From the NCBI RefSeq assembly GCF_003122325.1, contig NZ_QFBC01000001.1, positions 496,001 to 560,000 on the forward strand: 64,000 nt of DNA. The letters are read 5' to 3'. Shown piece by piece: positions 56,143 to 63,187 of the stretch. Each line of letters starts with the position of its first letter. The first letter of the stretch is position 1. The translations under genes were made by a program, and so were the position numbers. The notes under the pieces are model-generated. The model saw nothing but the letters and a program-made list of their open reading frames with translations, made no database searches and was not told the DNA's origin. The stretch comes from Rhizobium album. Its GTDB lineage: Bacteria; Pseudomonadota; Alphaproteobacteria; Rhizobiales; Rhizobiaceae.

Positions 56143-57668
56143 TCTCCGCGCGGATACCGTTTCGATTCTTCCAGAATGTTGAGATCCATATGGTTGCGCA
56201 TGTAGCGCTCGGAAGCGCGCTGTAGCGGCTGGTGGTCCCAGGGGTAATAGGCGCCGTTCCTCAGCGCTTCGTAGACCACCCAGCGCCGCGCCTGGCTTTC
56301 GCGCACGGCGGCGTCGAAACGCCCCATGTCCCAACGGGCATCGCGCCTGGCGCGGAAGTGACCGAGCGTTTCGGCATGGGCGGGATCTGCCGCGAGATTG
56401 GTCAGTTCCAGCGGATCGGCATCGAGGTCGAAAAGCTGCTCGGGGTCGAGTTCGCAATGGATGTATTTCCACCTGCCCTCGCGGATGCCGACCAGCGGCG
56501 CGTAGGAAGCCTCGGCGGCATATTCCATCAGCACCGGCTCGGTGCGGGCCACGCCGTTCATCATCGGCACGAGGCTCATGCCGTCGGTCCAGGGCTTGAC
56601 GCCGTCGAGCGAAATGCCGGCGAGGTCGGCAAGCGTCGGCGTCACGTCGAGATTGGAGGTCGGCGTCGTGTGCAGGCCGGGCGTGATGCCGGGGCCGGCG
56701 ATCATCAGCGGCACGCGGGCGGACCCCTCGAAGAAATTCATCTTGAACCATAGGCCGCGCTCGCCCAGCATGTCGCCGTGGTCGGAGCAGAACAGGATGA
56801 AGGTATTGTCCAGCATCCGCGTCCGCGTCAGCGTATCGACCAGCTCGCCGATCTTGTCGTCGAGATAGGAGATGTTGGCGAAATAGGCCTGGCGCGAACG
56901 GCGGATGTCGTTCTCGGTTACCGTGGCGTTCTGGTAGTCGCAGGAGTGGATGATGCGTTGCGAATGCGGGTCCTGCTGTTCGTCCGGCAAGGTGCCGATC
57001 TCCGGCAGAAGGTGTTCGCAGTCCTCGTAGAGATCCCAGTATTTCCGCCGCGCCACGTAAGGATCGTGCGGATGGGTGAAGGAGACGGTCAGGCACCAGG
57101 GGCGGCGGCCCTGGTCGTCGTTTTCGCGCGAAAGGTGATAGAGCTTCTGGTTGGCGAGGAAAGCGACCTCGTCGTCATATTCCATCTGGTTGGTGATTTC
57201 GGCGACACCGGCGCCGGTGACCGAGCCGAGATTGTGGTACCACCAGTCGATGCGCTCGCCGGGCTTGCGGTAGTCCGGCGTCCAGCCGAAATCGGCCGGA
57301 TAAATGTCGGTGGTCAGCCGTTCCTCGAAACCGTGCAACTGGTCTGGCCCGACGAAATGCATCTTGCCGGACAGCGCGGTGTAATAGCCGGCGCGGCGCA
57401 GGTGATGGGCATAGGTCGGGATCGACGAGACATATTCGGCGGCGTTGTCGTAGACCTGCGTGCGGCTCGGCAGCTGGCCGGCCATGAACGAGGCGCGGGC
57501 AGGGGCGCAGAGCGGCGACGAGGTGTAGTTGTTGCGGAAGCGCGCCGAGCGGGCGGCCAGCGCCTTCATGTGCGGCGCATGCAGGAAGTCGGCCGGGCCG
57601 TCGGGAAAGAACTTTCCGTTGAGCTGGTCGACCATGATGATCAGGATATTCGGCTGGGTATGGCTCAA
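56139..57668 (-). CDS. betC: Choline-sulfatase
   Basis: A 509-residue type I sulfatase hydrolysing choline-O-sulfate to choline and sulfate. The formylglycine cysteine is C54 in CAPARASFMAG, and the metal-binding DQLN and DHGDMLGERGLW stretches are present. Supplying choline for BetA and BetB is its known role in Sinorhizobium. It is preceded by a 28-bp AT-rich dyad and by REP-like elements that separate it from betI. Confidence 0.96.
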   Translation of the reverse strand: MSHTQPNILIIMVDQLNGKFFPDGPADFLHAPHMKALAARSARFRNNYTSSPLCAPARASFMAGQLPSRTQVYDNAAEYVSSIPTYAHHLRRAGYYTALSGKMHFVGPDQLHGFEERLTTDIYPADFGWTPDYRKPGERIDWWYHNLGSVTGAGVAEITNQMEYDDEVAFLANQKLYHLSRENDDQGRRPWCLTVSFTHPHDPYVARRKYWDLYEDCEHLLPEIGTLPDEQQDPHSQRIIHSCDYQNATVTENDIRRSRQAYFANISYLDDKIGELVDTLTRTRMLDNTFILFCSDHGDMLGERGLWFKMNFFEGSARVPLMIAGPGITPGLHTTPTSNLDVTPTLADLAGISLDGVKPWTDGMSLVPMMNGVARTEPVLMEYAAEASYAPLVGIREGRWKYIHCELDPEQLFDLDADPLELTNLAADPAHAETLGHFRARRDARWDMGRFDAAVRESQARRWVVYEALRNGAYYPWDHQPLQRASERYMRNHMDLNILEESKRYPRGE

Positions 57669-57684
57669 CGGGGTGTTCCCTTGT

Positions 57685-57712
57685 TATAATATTGATTTAA
57701 TTCAGTTTTATA
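57685..57712. promoter_or_regulatory. AT-rich 28-bp imperfect dyad in front of betC
   Basis: The stretch from TATAATATTGATTT (57685-57698) to AATTCAGTTTTATA (57699-57712) is symmetric at 22 of 28 positions. It lies 17-44 bp upstream of the betC ATG, where a repressor such as BetI could act. It shares TTGATT with the site at 59369 but the half-site spacing differs. Confidence 0.5.
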
Positions 57713-57725
57713 CTGGCAAGATTGC

Positions 57726-57767
57726 TCCTCACCCTAACCCTCTGCCCGTTTTACGGGGAGAGGGGAC
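57726..57767. repeat. REP-like palindromic element
   Basis: CTCACCCTAACCCTCTGCCC, then GTTTTACGGGGAGAGGGG, is a common rhizobial intergenic palindrome, here between betI and betC. Confidence 0.7.
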
Positions 57768-57807
57768 TTGCCCCACGCGGCAGCGGAATACGGCAAAACG
57801 GTGCGGC

Positions 57808-57846
57808 ATATCCCTTCTTCCCGCGGGAGAGAAGGGCAAAGAGGCG
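57808..57846. repeat. REP-like palindromic element
   Basis: TATCCCTTCTTCCCGCGGGA followed by GAGAAGGGCAAAGAGGCG, second copy between betI and betC. The tail GAGGCGCCGTC resembles the outer arm of the perfect repeat at 40824. Confidence 0.7.
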
Positions 57847-57871
57847 CCGTCGTGCCACATACGGAAGTCGC

Positions 57872-58459
57872 TCATCGGTTCACCGCCTGAAGTTGCATCG
57901 CCAGGTAATCCTCGGTCATCGCCACCGAAGCCTCGATGCTGATCGGTGCGGATTTCAGGCTCTGGCGGATGTAGAGACCGTCGATCATCGCCGCTAAACC
58001 TTCGGCGATGCGTTCGGCATCGGCACGCGGGCAGAGGTCGAGCAGGCTGGCCACGAGGTTGGAATGCAGCCTGCGGCTGTAGAGCACCAGGAGCCGCCGC
58101 GTCTCCTCCGAACGCTGCGCCTCGACATAGAAGGCGAGCCAGGCGGCGATGGTCTCCGGGCTGAACTGGTCGGCCTGGAAGCTGATGCGGATCACCGCCG
58201 ACAGCCTGTCCCGCGGCGAGGCGGCCGCGCCGAGCGCCGCAACGGCATCGGCGCGCAGTTGGCGCAGAAGGCTGCGGATCGTCTCGATCACCAGCCGGTC
58301 CTTGGAGCCGAAATAATGATGCGCCAGTGCCGCCGAAACGCCGGCCTGCCGGGCGATCTCCGACATGGTCACGTCGAGCGAACCGTGGTCGCCGATGGCG
58401 CGCAGCGCGGCATCCGTCAGCGCCTTGCGGCGAATGGGCTCCATTCCGACTTTCGGCAT
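57872..58459 (-). CDS. betI: TetR family choline-responsive repressor BetI
   Basis: A 195-residue repressor. The N-terminal helix-turn-helix reads ALRAIGDHGSLDVTMSEIARQAGVSAALAHHYFGSKDRLV; the C-terminal ligand domain is BetI-like (FSPETIAAWLAFYVEAQRSEETRRLL). It lies 17 bp downstream of the phosphodiesterase gene and upstream of betC on the same strand. It should bind TTGATTG-type dyads and release on choline. Confidence 0.94.
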   Translation of the reverse strand: MPKVGMEPIRRKALTDAALRAIGDHGSLDVTMSEIARQAGVSAALAHHYFGSKDRLVIETIRSLLRQLRADAVAALGAAASPRDRLSAVIRISFQADQFSPETIAAWLAFYVEAQRSEETRRLLVLYSRRLHSNLVASLLDLCPRADAERIAEGLAAMIDGLYIRQSLKSAPISIEASVAMTEDYLAMQLQAVNR

Positions 58460-58476
58460 CCCGTCTCCCTTCTGTG

Positions 58477-59316
58477 TCAGCGCAGGAAGGCGCTGGCCTT
58501 CATGCTGTCCGGCACCGGCACGCCAAGGCGGGACAGCACGGTCGGCGCCAGTTGCAGCTGGTCGAGCAGCGTATCCTCCGAGGGGCCTTCGCCGCCGCCG
58601 AACCAGTAGAAGGCGAAATCCTGCATCTCCTCGTCATGGCCGCCATGGTGGCCGCGGTTGGTCTGGCCGTGGTCGGCGGTGACGATCACCTCGTAGCCGT
58701 TCCTGCGCCAGCGCGGCAGGAAGGCGGCGAGCTGCGCGTCGATGACGAAGCAGGCGCCGTCCATCTGGCCGCAGTCATGCCCGTAGCGGTGGCCCATGCT
58801 GTCCAGCGTGCAGGTGTGCAGAATACCGTAATCGATGGAAAAACGCTCGGTCAGCCGCGTCAGGGTCGCGAACAGGTCGAGGTCGCACGGCGTCATCTGG
58901 TTCTGGTGGTTGTAGCCGCTCATGGTGTGGAAGCGGCCGTGATGGATCGGCCCCTCCGGCTCGTCGTATTCGATGTCGCGCACCATGTCGAAAGGCGAGC
59001 GCTGGAAGAACATCGACCAGAAGGAATGCGTCACCGCCCCCGTCTTGCCGCCGGCCTTGGCCACTTCCGAGAAGATGTCCGGCTGGGCGACGCGGAACAG
59101 CGTCTCGTTGGAGAGCACGCCGTGCACCTGCGGCGAAACGCCGGTGTGGATCGAGGCGTAGCAGGAGGCCGAGGTGGAGGGCAGCACGGAGCGCATCTTC
59201 CACACGCGGGCCTCGCCGGATTGCACCCAGCCCTCGAGATTGCCCATCAGCCGGCGGGCGTTGCGCCAGGGCTGGCCGTCGAGAATGATCAGCAGAAGCT
59301 TGTTGCGAAGGGCCAT
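58477..59316 (-). CDS. Alkaline phosphatase superfamily phosphodiesterase
   Basis: A 279-residue NPP/phosphopentomutase-like hydrolase with the metal motif ILDGQPW near the start, a PSTSASCYASIHTGVSPQVHGVL nucleophile region, DSMGHRYGHD and TADHGQTNRGHHGGHDEE. The family includes nucleotide pyrophosphatases and choline-specific phosphodiesterases. Position 17 bp before betI and behind a BetI-like dyad suggests it releases choline from a phosphodiester, an inference from context. Start MALRNKLLL at 59316 chosen over a long open extension. Confidence 0.88.
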   Translation of the reverse strand: MALRNKLLLIILDGQPWRNARRLMGNLEGWVQSGEARVWKMRSVLPSTSASCYASIHTGVSPQVHGVLSNETLFRVAQPDIFSEVAKAGGKTGAVTHSFWSMFFQRSPFDMVRDIEYDEPEGPIHHGRFHTMSGYNHQNQMTPCDLDLFATLTRLTERFSIDYGILHTCTLDSMGHRYGHDCGQMDGACFVIDAQLAAFLPRWRRNGYEVIVTADHGQTNRGHHGGHDEEMQDFAFYWFGGGEGPSEDTLLDQLQLAPTVLSRLGVPVPDSMKASAFLR

Positions 59317-59368
59317 CGGGGCGGTCCGTCCTCTGGTTTGGTCCAAGCAGAATGACGGCAGTCTATTT

Positions 59369-59388
59369 TTGATTGACGCGCCAATCAA
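59369..59388. promoter_or_regulatory. Probable BetI operator (TTGATTG-N6-CAATCAA)
   Basis: TTGATTGACGCGCCAATCAA is a perfect 7-bp inverted repeat with a 6-bp spacer, 53-72 bp upstream of the phosphodiesterase start. It resembles the known BetI-type dyads of other bacteria. It would place the phosphodiesterase and betI under autoregulation. Confidence 0.7.
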
Positions 59389-59675
59389 TAAAAAACGCGA
59401 AATTTTTCCGCCCGAATGATCTGCTGTTTTGCCGTTCATCTGCACGGAAATCGGCAACTGCACACTTGTCGGCCGCGGGCACGGTCCCCATGTTTTTGAC
59501 AAGCGCACGAAGAAGGCCTAGATTCGTTTTCCTGGCGTGTTGCGTGCGAGACCTGTTCGAAGCGGCGTCACCCGGTTTCCGTAGGCAGCGACAGGGCATC
59601 GGCCGGATCCGTCCAAGGATCGGGTACAGCGTATCCTGGTGGTTACTCCGTGCGATAGAACGAGGGAGAAAACAC

Positions 59676-59939
59676 ATGCCGATCGTTAATGCCACCGTCC
59701 CACCCCAACTTGCTGCTGCCATCCGGGCTGCCGTTGATGACGGCACCTATGCGTCCGAAAGCGACGTCGTGCGCGAGGCGCTGAAGCTGTGGAGCGAAAC
59801 CCGGCGCGGCGCGCCGCGCTTCGGCGAGGAAAAGATGTGGGAAGCGAGCTCCCGCCGCGAGTGGCTGGACAGCGAAAGGGTCTGTGTCGCGGACCTTTTC
59901 AGCGCCCATATGCACCGCCTGCCCACGGCGGCGTGCTGA
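59676..59939 (+). CDS. ParD-like ribbon-helix-helix protein (orphan)
   Basis: An 87-residue protein whose first half (MPIVNATVPPQLAAAIRAAVDDGTYASESDVVREALKLWSE) is a ribbon-helix-helix domain of the ParD antitoxin type. The C-terminal half (RFGEEKMWEASSRREWLDSERVCVADLFSAHMHRLPTAAC) does not match the usual toxin-binding tail, and no ParE gene follows. It may be an independent regulator or a decayed module. Ribosome site GAGGGAG. Confidence 0.8.
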   Translation: MPIVNATVPPQLAAAIRAAVDDGTYASESDVVREALKLWSETRRGAPRFGEEKMWEASSRREWLDSERVCVADLFSAHMHRLPTAAC

Positions 59940-59989
59940 CGGGGGTGATTGCCGGCAAGACCTTGAAAACGAAAGAGAACACACCCTGA

Positions 59990-60005
59990 GCGGGAAATTT
60001 CCCGC
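59990..60005. promoter_or_regulatory. Perfect 16-bp palindrome GCGGGAAATTTCCCGC
   Basis: GCGGGAAATTTCCCGC is a perfect palindrome with no loop, 130 bp upstream of the EAL-CBS-GGDEF start and 50 bp after the ParD-like stop. Such a form suits a dimeric transcription factor or a nuclease site; I know no matching family. Confidence 0.45.
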
Positions 60006-60135
60006 CAAGCCTCGCGCCGATCATCAAACATTCATGCAAGTTTCACACTGGCAAAAGGTTTTATTGACCTTTTGCCGGGAATCCTGCGGGCGTGCCTTTA
60101 TGGATTTGAGCCCGTGTGGATTTGAGGAACGCAGC

Positions 60136-61965
60136 ATGTTGATGGCGCAGCACACCGAACCTGAACTTTTGCGCCGCTATGCCAGCGACCAGCTGGTGAC
60201 GCTCGCCAAGCTGGTGATCGAAAGTGCCTTCCAGCCGATCGTCGAAGCCGGCACGGGAACCGTCTTCGGTTACGAATCGCTGATGCGCGGTTTCGACCGG
60301 ATGGGTTTCGATTCCCCGCTGGAAGTGCTCGACCAGGCTGACAAGACCGGCCAGTTGGTCGCGCTGGAGCAGATGCTGACCAGCCGGGCGTTGGCGAAAT
60401 TCGCCACCATCGAGGACTTCTCCTCCGCCACCCTGTTCCTCAACCTCGACGTCCGGCTGATTCGCCATGGCGAACGGCTGGTCGAAACCCTGCTGCAGCA
60501 CCTGCGCAAGAACAACATCCCGCCGTCCTCGCTGTGCTTCGAACTGTCGGAGCGGTTCGACAATACCAGCGTGCCGGAATTTTCGGCGCTGATCGCCACC
60601 ATGCGCAAGGCGGGCTTCAAGCTCGCCATCGACGATTTCGGCGTCGGCCATGGCGAGATGAAATTGCTGTGCGACTATCCGGTCGATTATCTCAAGATCG
60701 ACCGCCACTTCGTCGCCGATATCGACAAGAGCGCCCGCAAGCGCCACCTGTTCAAGAATTTCGTCAACATGGCGCATGTGCTCGGCATCCGCGTCATCGC
60801 CGAGGGCATCGAGACCGAGGCGGAATTCCTGGCCTGCCGCGAATATGGCGTCGATCTGGTGCAGGGCTGGTTCATCTCCCGCCCCACCACCTTCGTCTCC
60901 GAGCTGAAGCCGGCCTTCCCGCACCTGCGCGATCTCGGGACGATGAAGCGTTCCAGCCAGTCGCTCGACGAAATCCTCATCCGCAAGCAGATCGAGCGGC
61001 TGCCGACCGTTTATGAGAACGACAGCATCGAGGACGTCTTCGAGCTGTTCCGGCGCAACCCGCGCCAGGCCTTCTTTCCGGTGCTGAACGCCAACGGCGA
61101 ACCGCGCGGCATCATCAACGAATATCACCTGAAGGAATATATCTACCAGCCGTTCGGCCGCGACCTGTTGAAGAACAAGGTCTACGAACGCTCCATCTCG
61201 CAATTCGTCGACCGCGCGCCCACCGTCGGCCTGGATGCGGATGCGGAGCGGCTGATGGCGATCTTCGCCAACATGGATGGCAGCGACTGCGTCATCCTCA
61301 CCGAGAACATGCGCTATGCCGGCGTCGTTTCCGCCGCCTCGCTGATCAAGGTCATCAACGAAAAGCAGCTGAAGACGGCGCAGGACCAGAACCCGCTGAC
61401 CGGCCTGCCGGGCAACCGCGCCATCCGCGAGTTCATGCAGTCCGCCGGCCGCGACGGCGACGAGACCCGCTTCTTCTGCTATTGCGATTTCGACAACTTC
61501 AAGCCGTTCAACGATCATTACGGCTTCCATATCGGCGATCACGCCATCTCGCTTTTCGCGGCGCTGATGCGCCGCTATTTCTTCTCCGAGGGCGATTTCC
61601 TCGGTCATGTCGGCGGCGACGATTTCTTCATCGGCATCTCCGGCTGGTCGACGGAGGAGATCACCGAAATCCTCGACCGCCTGCTTACCGATTTCCACGA
61701 CGACGTGATCGACCTCTACACCGAGGAAGACCGCATCAACGGCTACATCAAGGGCCACGACCGCACCGGCAACGAGCGGATCTTCCAGCTGATGCGCTGC
61801 TCGATCGGCGTGCTGGAACTGCCGGCCGGCCTTGTCATCGACGACAGCGCCCGCGTCAGCGCCGAAATCGCCGCCGTCAAGGCGCGCGCCAAGAACAGCG
61901 ACAGCGGCCTTGCCTTCCAGGTTTTTGGCGAAAATGACATGCAGAAACAAAGTGCCAGGACCTGA
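60136..61965 (+). CDS. EAL-CBS-GGDEF c-di-GMP protein
   Basis: A 609-residue soluble protein in unusual order: EAL at about 25-255, a CBS pair (about 290-405, a nucleotide-sensing module), and GGDEF at 418-598. The EAL motif is ESLMR (47-51), DDFGVGHG at 166-173; the GGDEF motif is GGDDF (493-497), which may or may not be catalytic. No membrane segment. CBS domains usually bind adenosine nucleotides, so energy state could gate c-di-GMP turnover. Start from GAGGAACGCAGC; a longer frame to 60100 is possible. Confidence 0.92.
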   Translation: MLMAQHTEPELLRRYASDQLVTLAKLVIESAFQPIVEAGTGTVFGYESLMRGFDRMGFDSPLEVLDQADKTGQLVALEQMLTSRALAKFATIEDFSSATLFLNLDVRLIRHGERLVETLLQHLRKNNIPPSSLCFELSERFDNTSVPEFSALIATMRKAGFKLAIDDFGVGHGEMKLLCDYPVDYLKIDRHFVADIDKSARKRHLFKNFVNMAHVLGIRVIAEGIETEAEFLACREYGVDLVQGWFISRPTTFVSELKPAFPHLRDLGTMKRSSQSLDEILIRKQIERLPTVYENDSIEDVFELFRRNPRQAFFPVLNANGEPRGIINEYHLKEYIYQPFGRDLLKNKVYERSISQFVDRAPTVGLDADAERLMAIFANMDGSDCVILTENMRYAGVVSAASLIKVINEKQLKTAQDQNPLTGLPGNRAIREFMQSAGRDGDETRFFCYCDFDNFKPFNDHYGFHIGDHAISLFAALMRRYFFSEGDFLGHVGGDDFFIGISGWSTEEITEILDRLLTDFHDDVIDLYTEEDRINGYIKGHDRTGNERIFQLMRCSIGVLELPAGLVIDDSARVSAEIAAVKARAKNSDSGLAFQVFGENDMQKQSART

Positions 61966-62077
61966 GGGCGGATCTGAAGCGTTGCGATGCGCTTTCAGGG
62001 CGCGGCAAGCGGTCGGCTTTTCAAGTCGCGCGGCTTCCTCTATTGCGGTTGCCATGCCGAACAGGAGGGCGTGAGCA

Positions 62078-63079
62078 ATGAGTCTGCCGAAGGATATGCG
62101 TTACATCGATTTGCCGCAGTTTGGCGCGCCGGAGGTGATGGTGGTCGCCCGCGGTCCGCTGCCGCAGCCGCGCGAAGGTGAATTGCTCGTCCGCGTCGAG
62201 GCTGCCGGTGTCAACCGCCCCGATGTCGCACAACGGCAGGGGTCCTATCCGCCGCCGAAGGATGCGAGCCCGGTGCTCGGGCTGGAGATCGCCGGCGAGG
62301 TGGTCGGGCTCGGTGCCGGCGTGACCGGTTTTGCCATCGGCGACAAGGTCTGCGGCCTGACCAATGGCGGCGCCTATGCCGATTATTGCGTGCTGCCGGC
62401 CGGCCAGGCGCTGCGGTTTCCGAAAGGGTACGACGCCGTGCGCGCGGCGGCGCTGCCGGAAACCTTCTTCACCGTCTGGGCCAATCTGTTCCAGATGGCC
62501 GGGCTGATGGAAGGCGAAAGCGTGCTGATCCATGGCGGCACCAGCGGCATCGGCACGACGGCCATCCAGCTTGCCCGCGCCTTCGGCGCCACCGTCTATG
62601 CCACGGCCGGGTCGCCGGAAAAATGTCAGGCCTGCGAAAAGCTCGGCGCCAAACGGGCGATCAATTATCGCACTGAGGATTTTGCCGCCGTCATCCGCGA
62701 GGAGACGGACGGACGCGGCGTCGATGCGATCCTCGACATGATCGGCGCCGCCTATCTGGAGCGCAACCTCGCCTCGCTCGCCAAGGACGGCTGCCTGTCG
62801 ATCATCGCCTTCCTCGGCGGCAACATGGCCGAGAAAGTCAACCTTGCGCCGATCATGGTCAAGCGCCTGACGGTGACCGGTTCGACGATGCGGCCACGCA
62901 CGGCGGAAGAAAAACGCGGCATTCGCGACGAATTGCTGTCCCAGGTCTGGCCGCTGCTCGATGCCGGCGACCTGGCGCCGGTGATGCATAGCGTGCTTCC
63001 GTTCGAGGCGGTGGTGGAGGCGCATCGCCTGATGGAGAGCAGCGAGCATATCGGCAAGATCGTGCTGAAGCTTGCCTAA
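62078..63079 (+). CDS. NAD(P)H:quinone oxidoreductase (PIG3-like, MDR)
   Basis: A 333-residue zinc-free medium-chain reductase: the start [43 protein letters not shown], the Rossmann [34 protein letters not shown] and [15 protein letters not shown] are all typical of the PIG3/QOR subgroup. It reduces quinones or similar acceptors. It is separate from the EAL gene, 112 bp upstream of which a hairpin (61989-61995 region) may terminate. Confidence 0.94.
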   Translation: MSLPKDMRYIDLPQFGAPEVMVVARGPLPQPREGELLVRVEAAGVNRPDVAQRQGSYPPPKDASPVLGLEIAGEVVGLGAGVTGFAIGDKVCGLTNGGAYADYCVLPAGQALRFPKGYDAVRAAALPETFFTVWANLFQMAGLMEGESVLIHGGTSGIGTTAIQLARAFGATVYATAGSPEKCQACEKLGAKRAINYRTEDFAAVIREETDGRGVDAILDMIGAAYLERNLASLAKDGCLSIIAFLGGNMAEKVNLAPIMVKRLTVTGSTMRPRTAEEKRGIRDELLSQVWPLLDAGDLAPVMHSVLPFEAVVEAHRLMESSEHIGKIVLKLA

Positions 63080-63082
63080 CCG

Positions 63083-63127
63083 GAGCATTTCCAGCCGAAG
63101 CGGCATCGCTTCGGCGTCGGACAATGC
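63083..63127. repeat. Palindromic intergenic element (copy 2)
   Basis: GAGCATTTCCAGCCGAAGCG pairs with CGCTTCGGCGTCGGACAATGC. Same family as the element after ppdK at 39861, here directly after the quinone reductase stop. Confidence 0.65.
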
Positions 63128-63152
63128 GGCAACACCAAGAGGATGGAGCAAT

Positions 63153-63174
63153 CCTGTGAACCCGTGTTCACGGG
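63153..63174. terminator. Hairpin near the end of the GGDEF gene
   Basis: CCTGTGAAC-CCGT-GTTCACGGG forms a perfect 6-bp core dyad (GTGAAC/GTTCAC) with G-U and GC extensions. It may end the GGDEF gene (minus), which stops at 63188. There is no clear U tract. Confidence 0.45.
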
Positions 63175-63187
63175 AAATGCTGAGGGT

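Noticed and set aside
59884-60135. Possible ParE toxin downstream of the ParD-like gene.
   Set aside because: All frames to the EAL gene start lack the ParE pattern; only a low-complexity N-terminal extension of the EAL frame is present.
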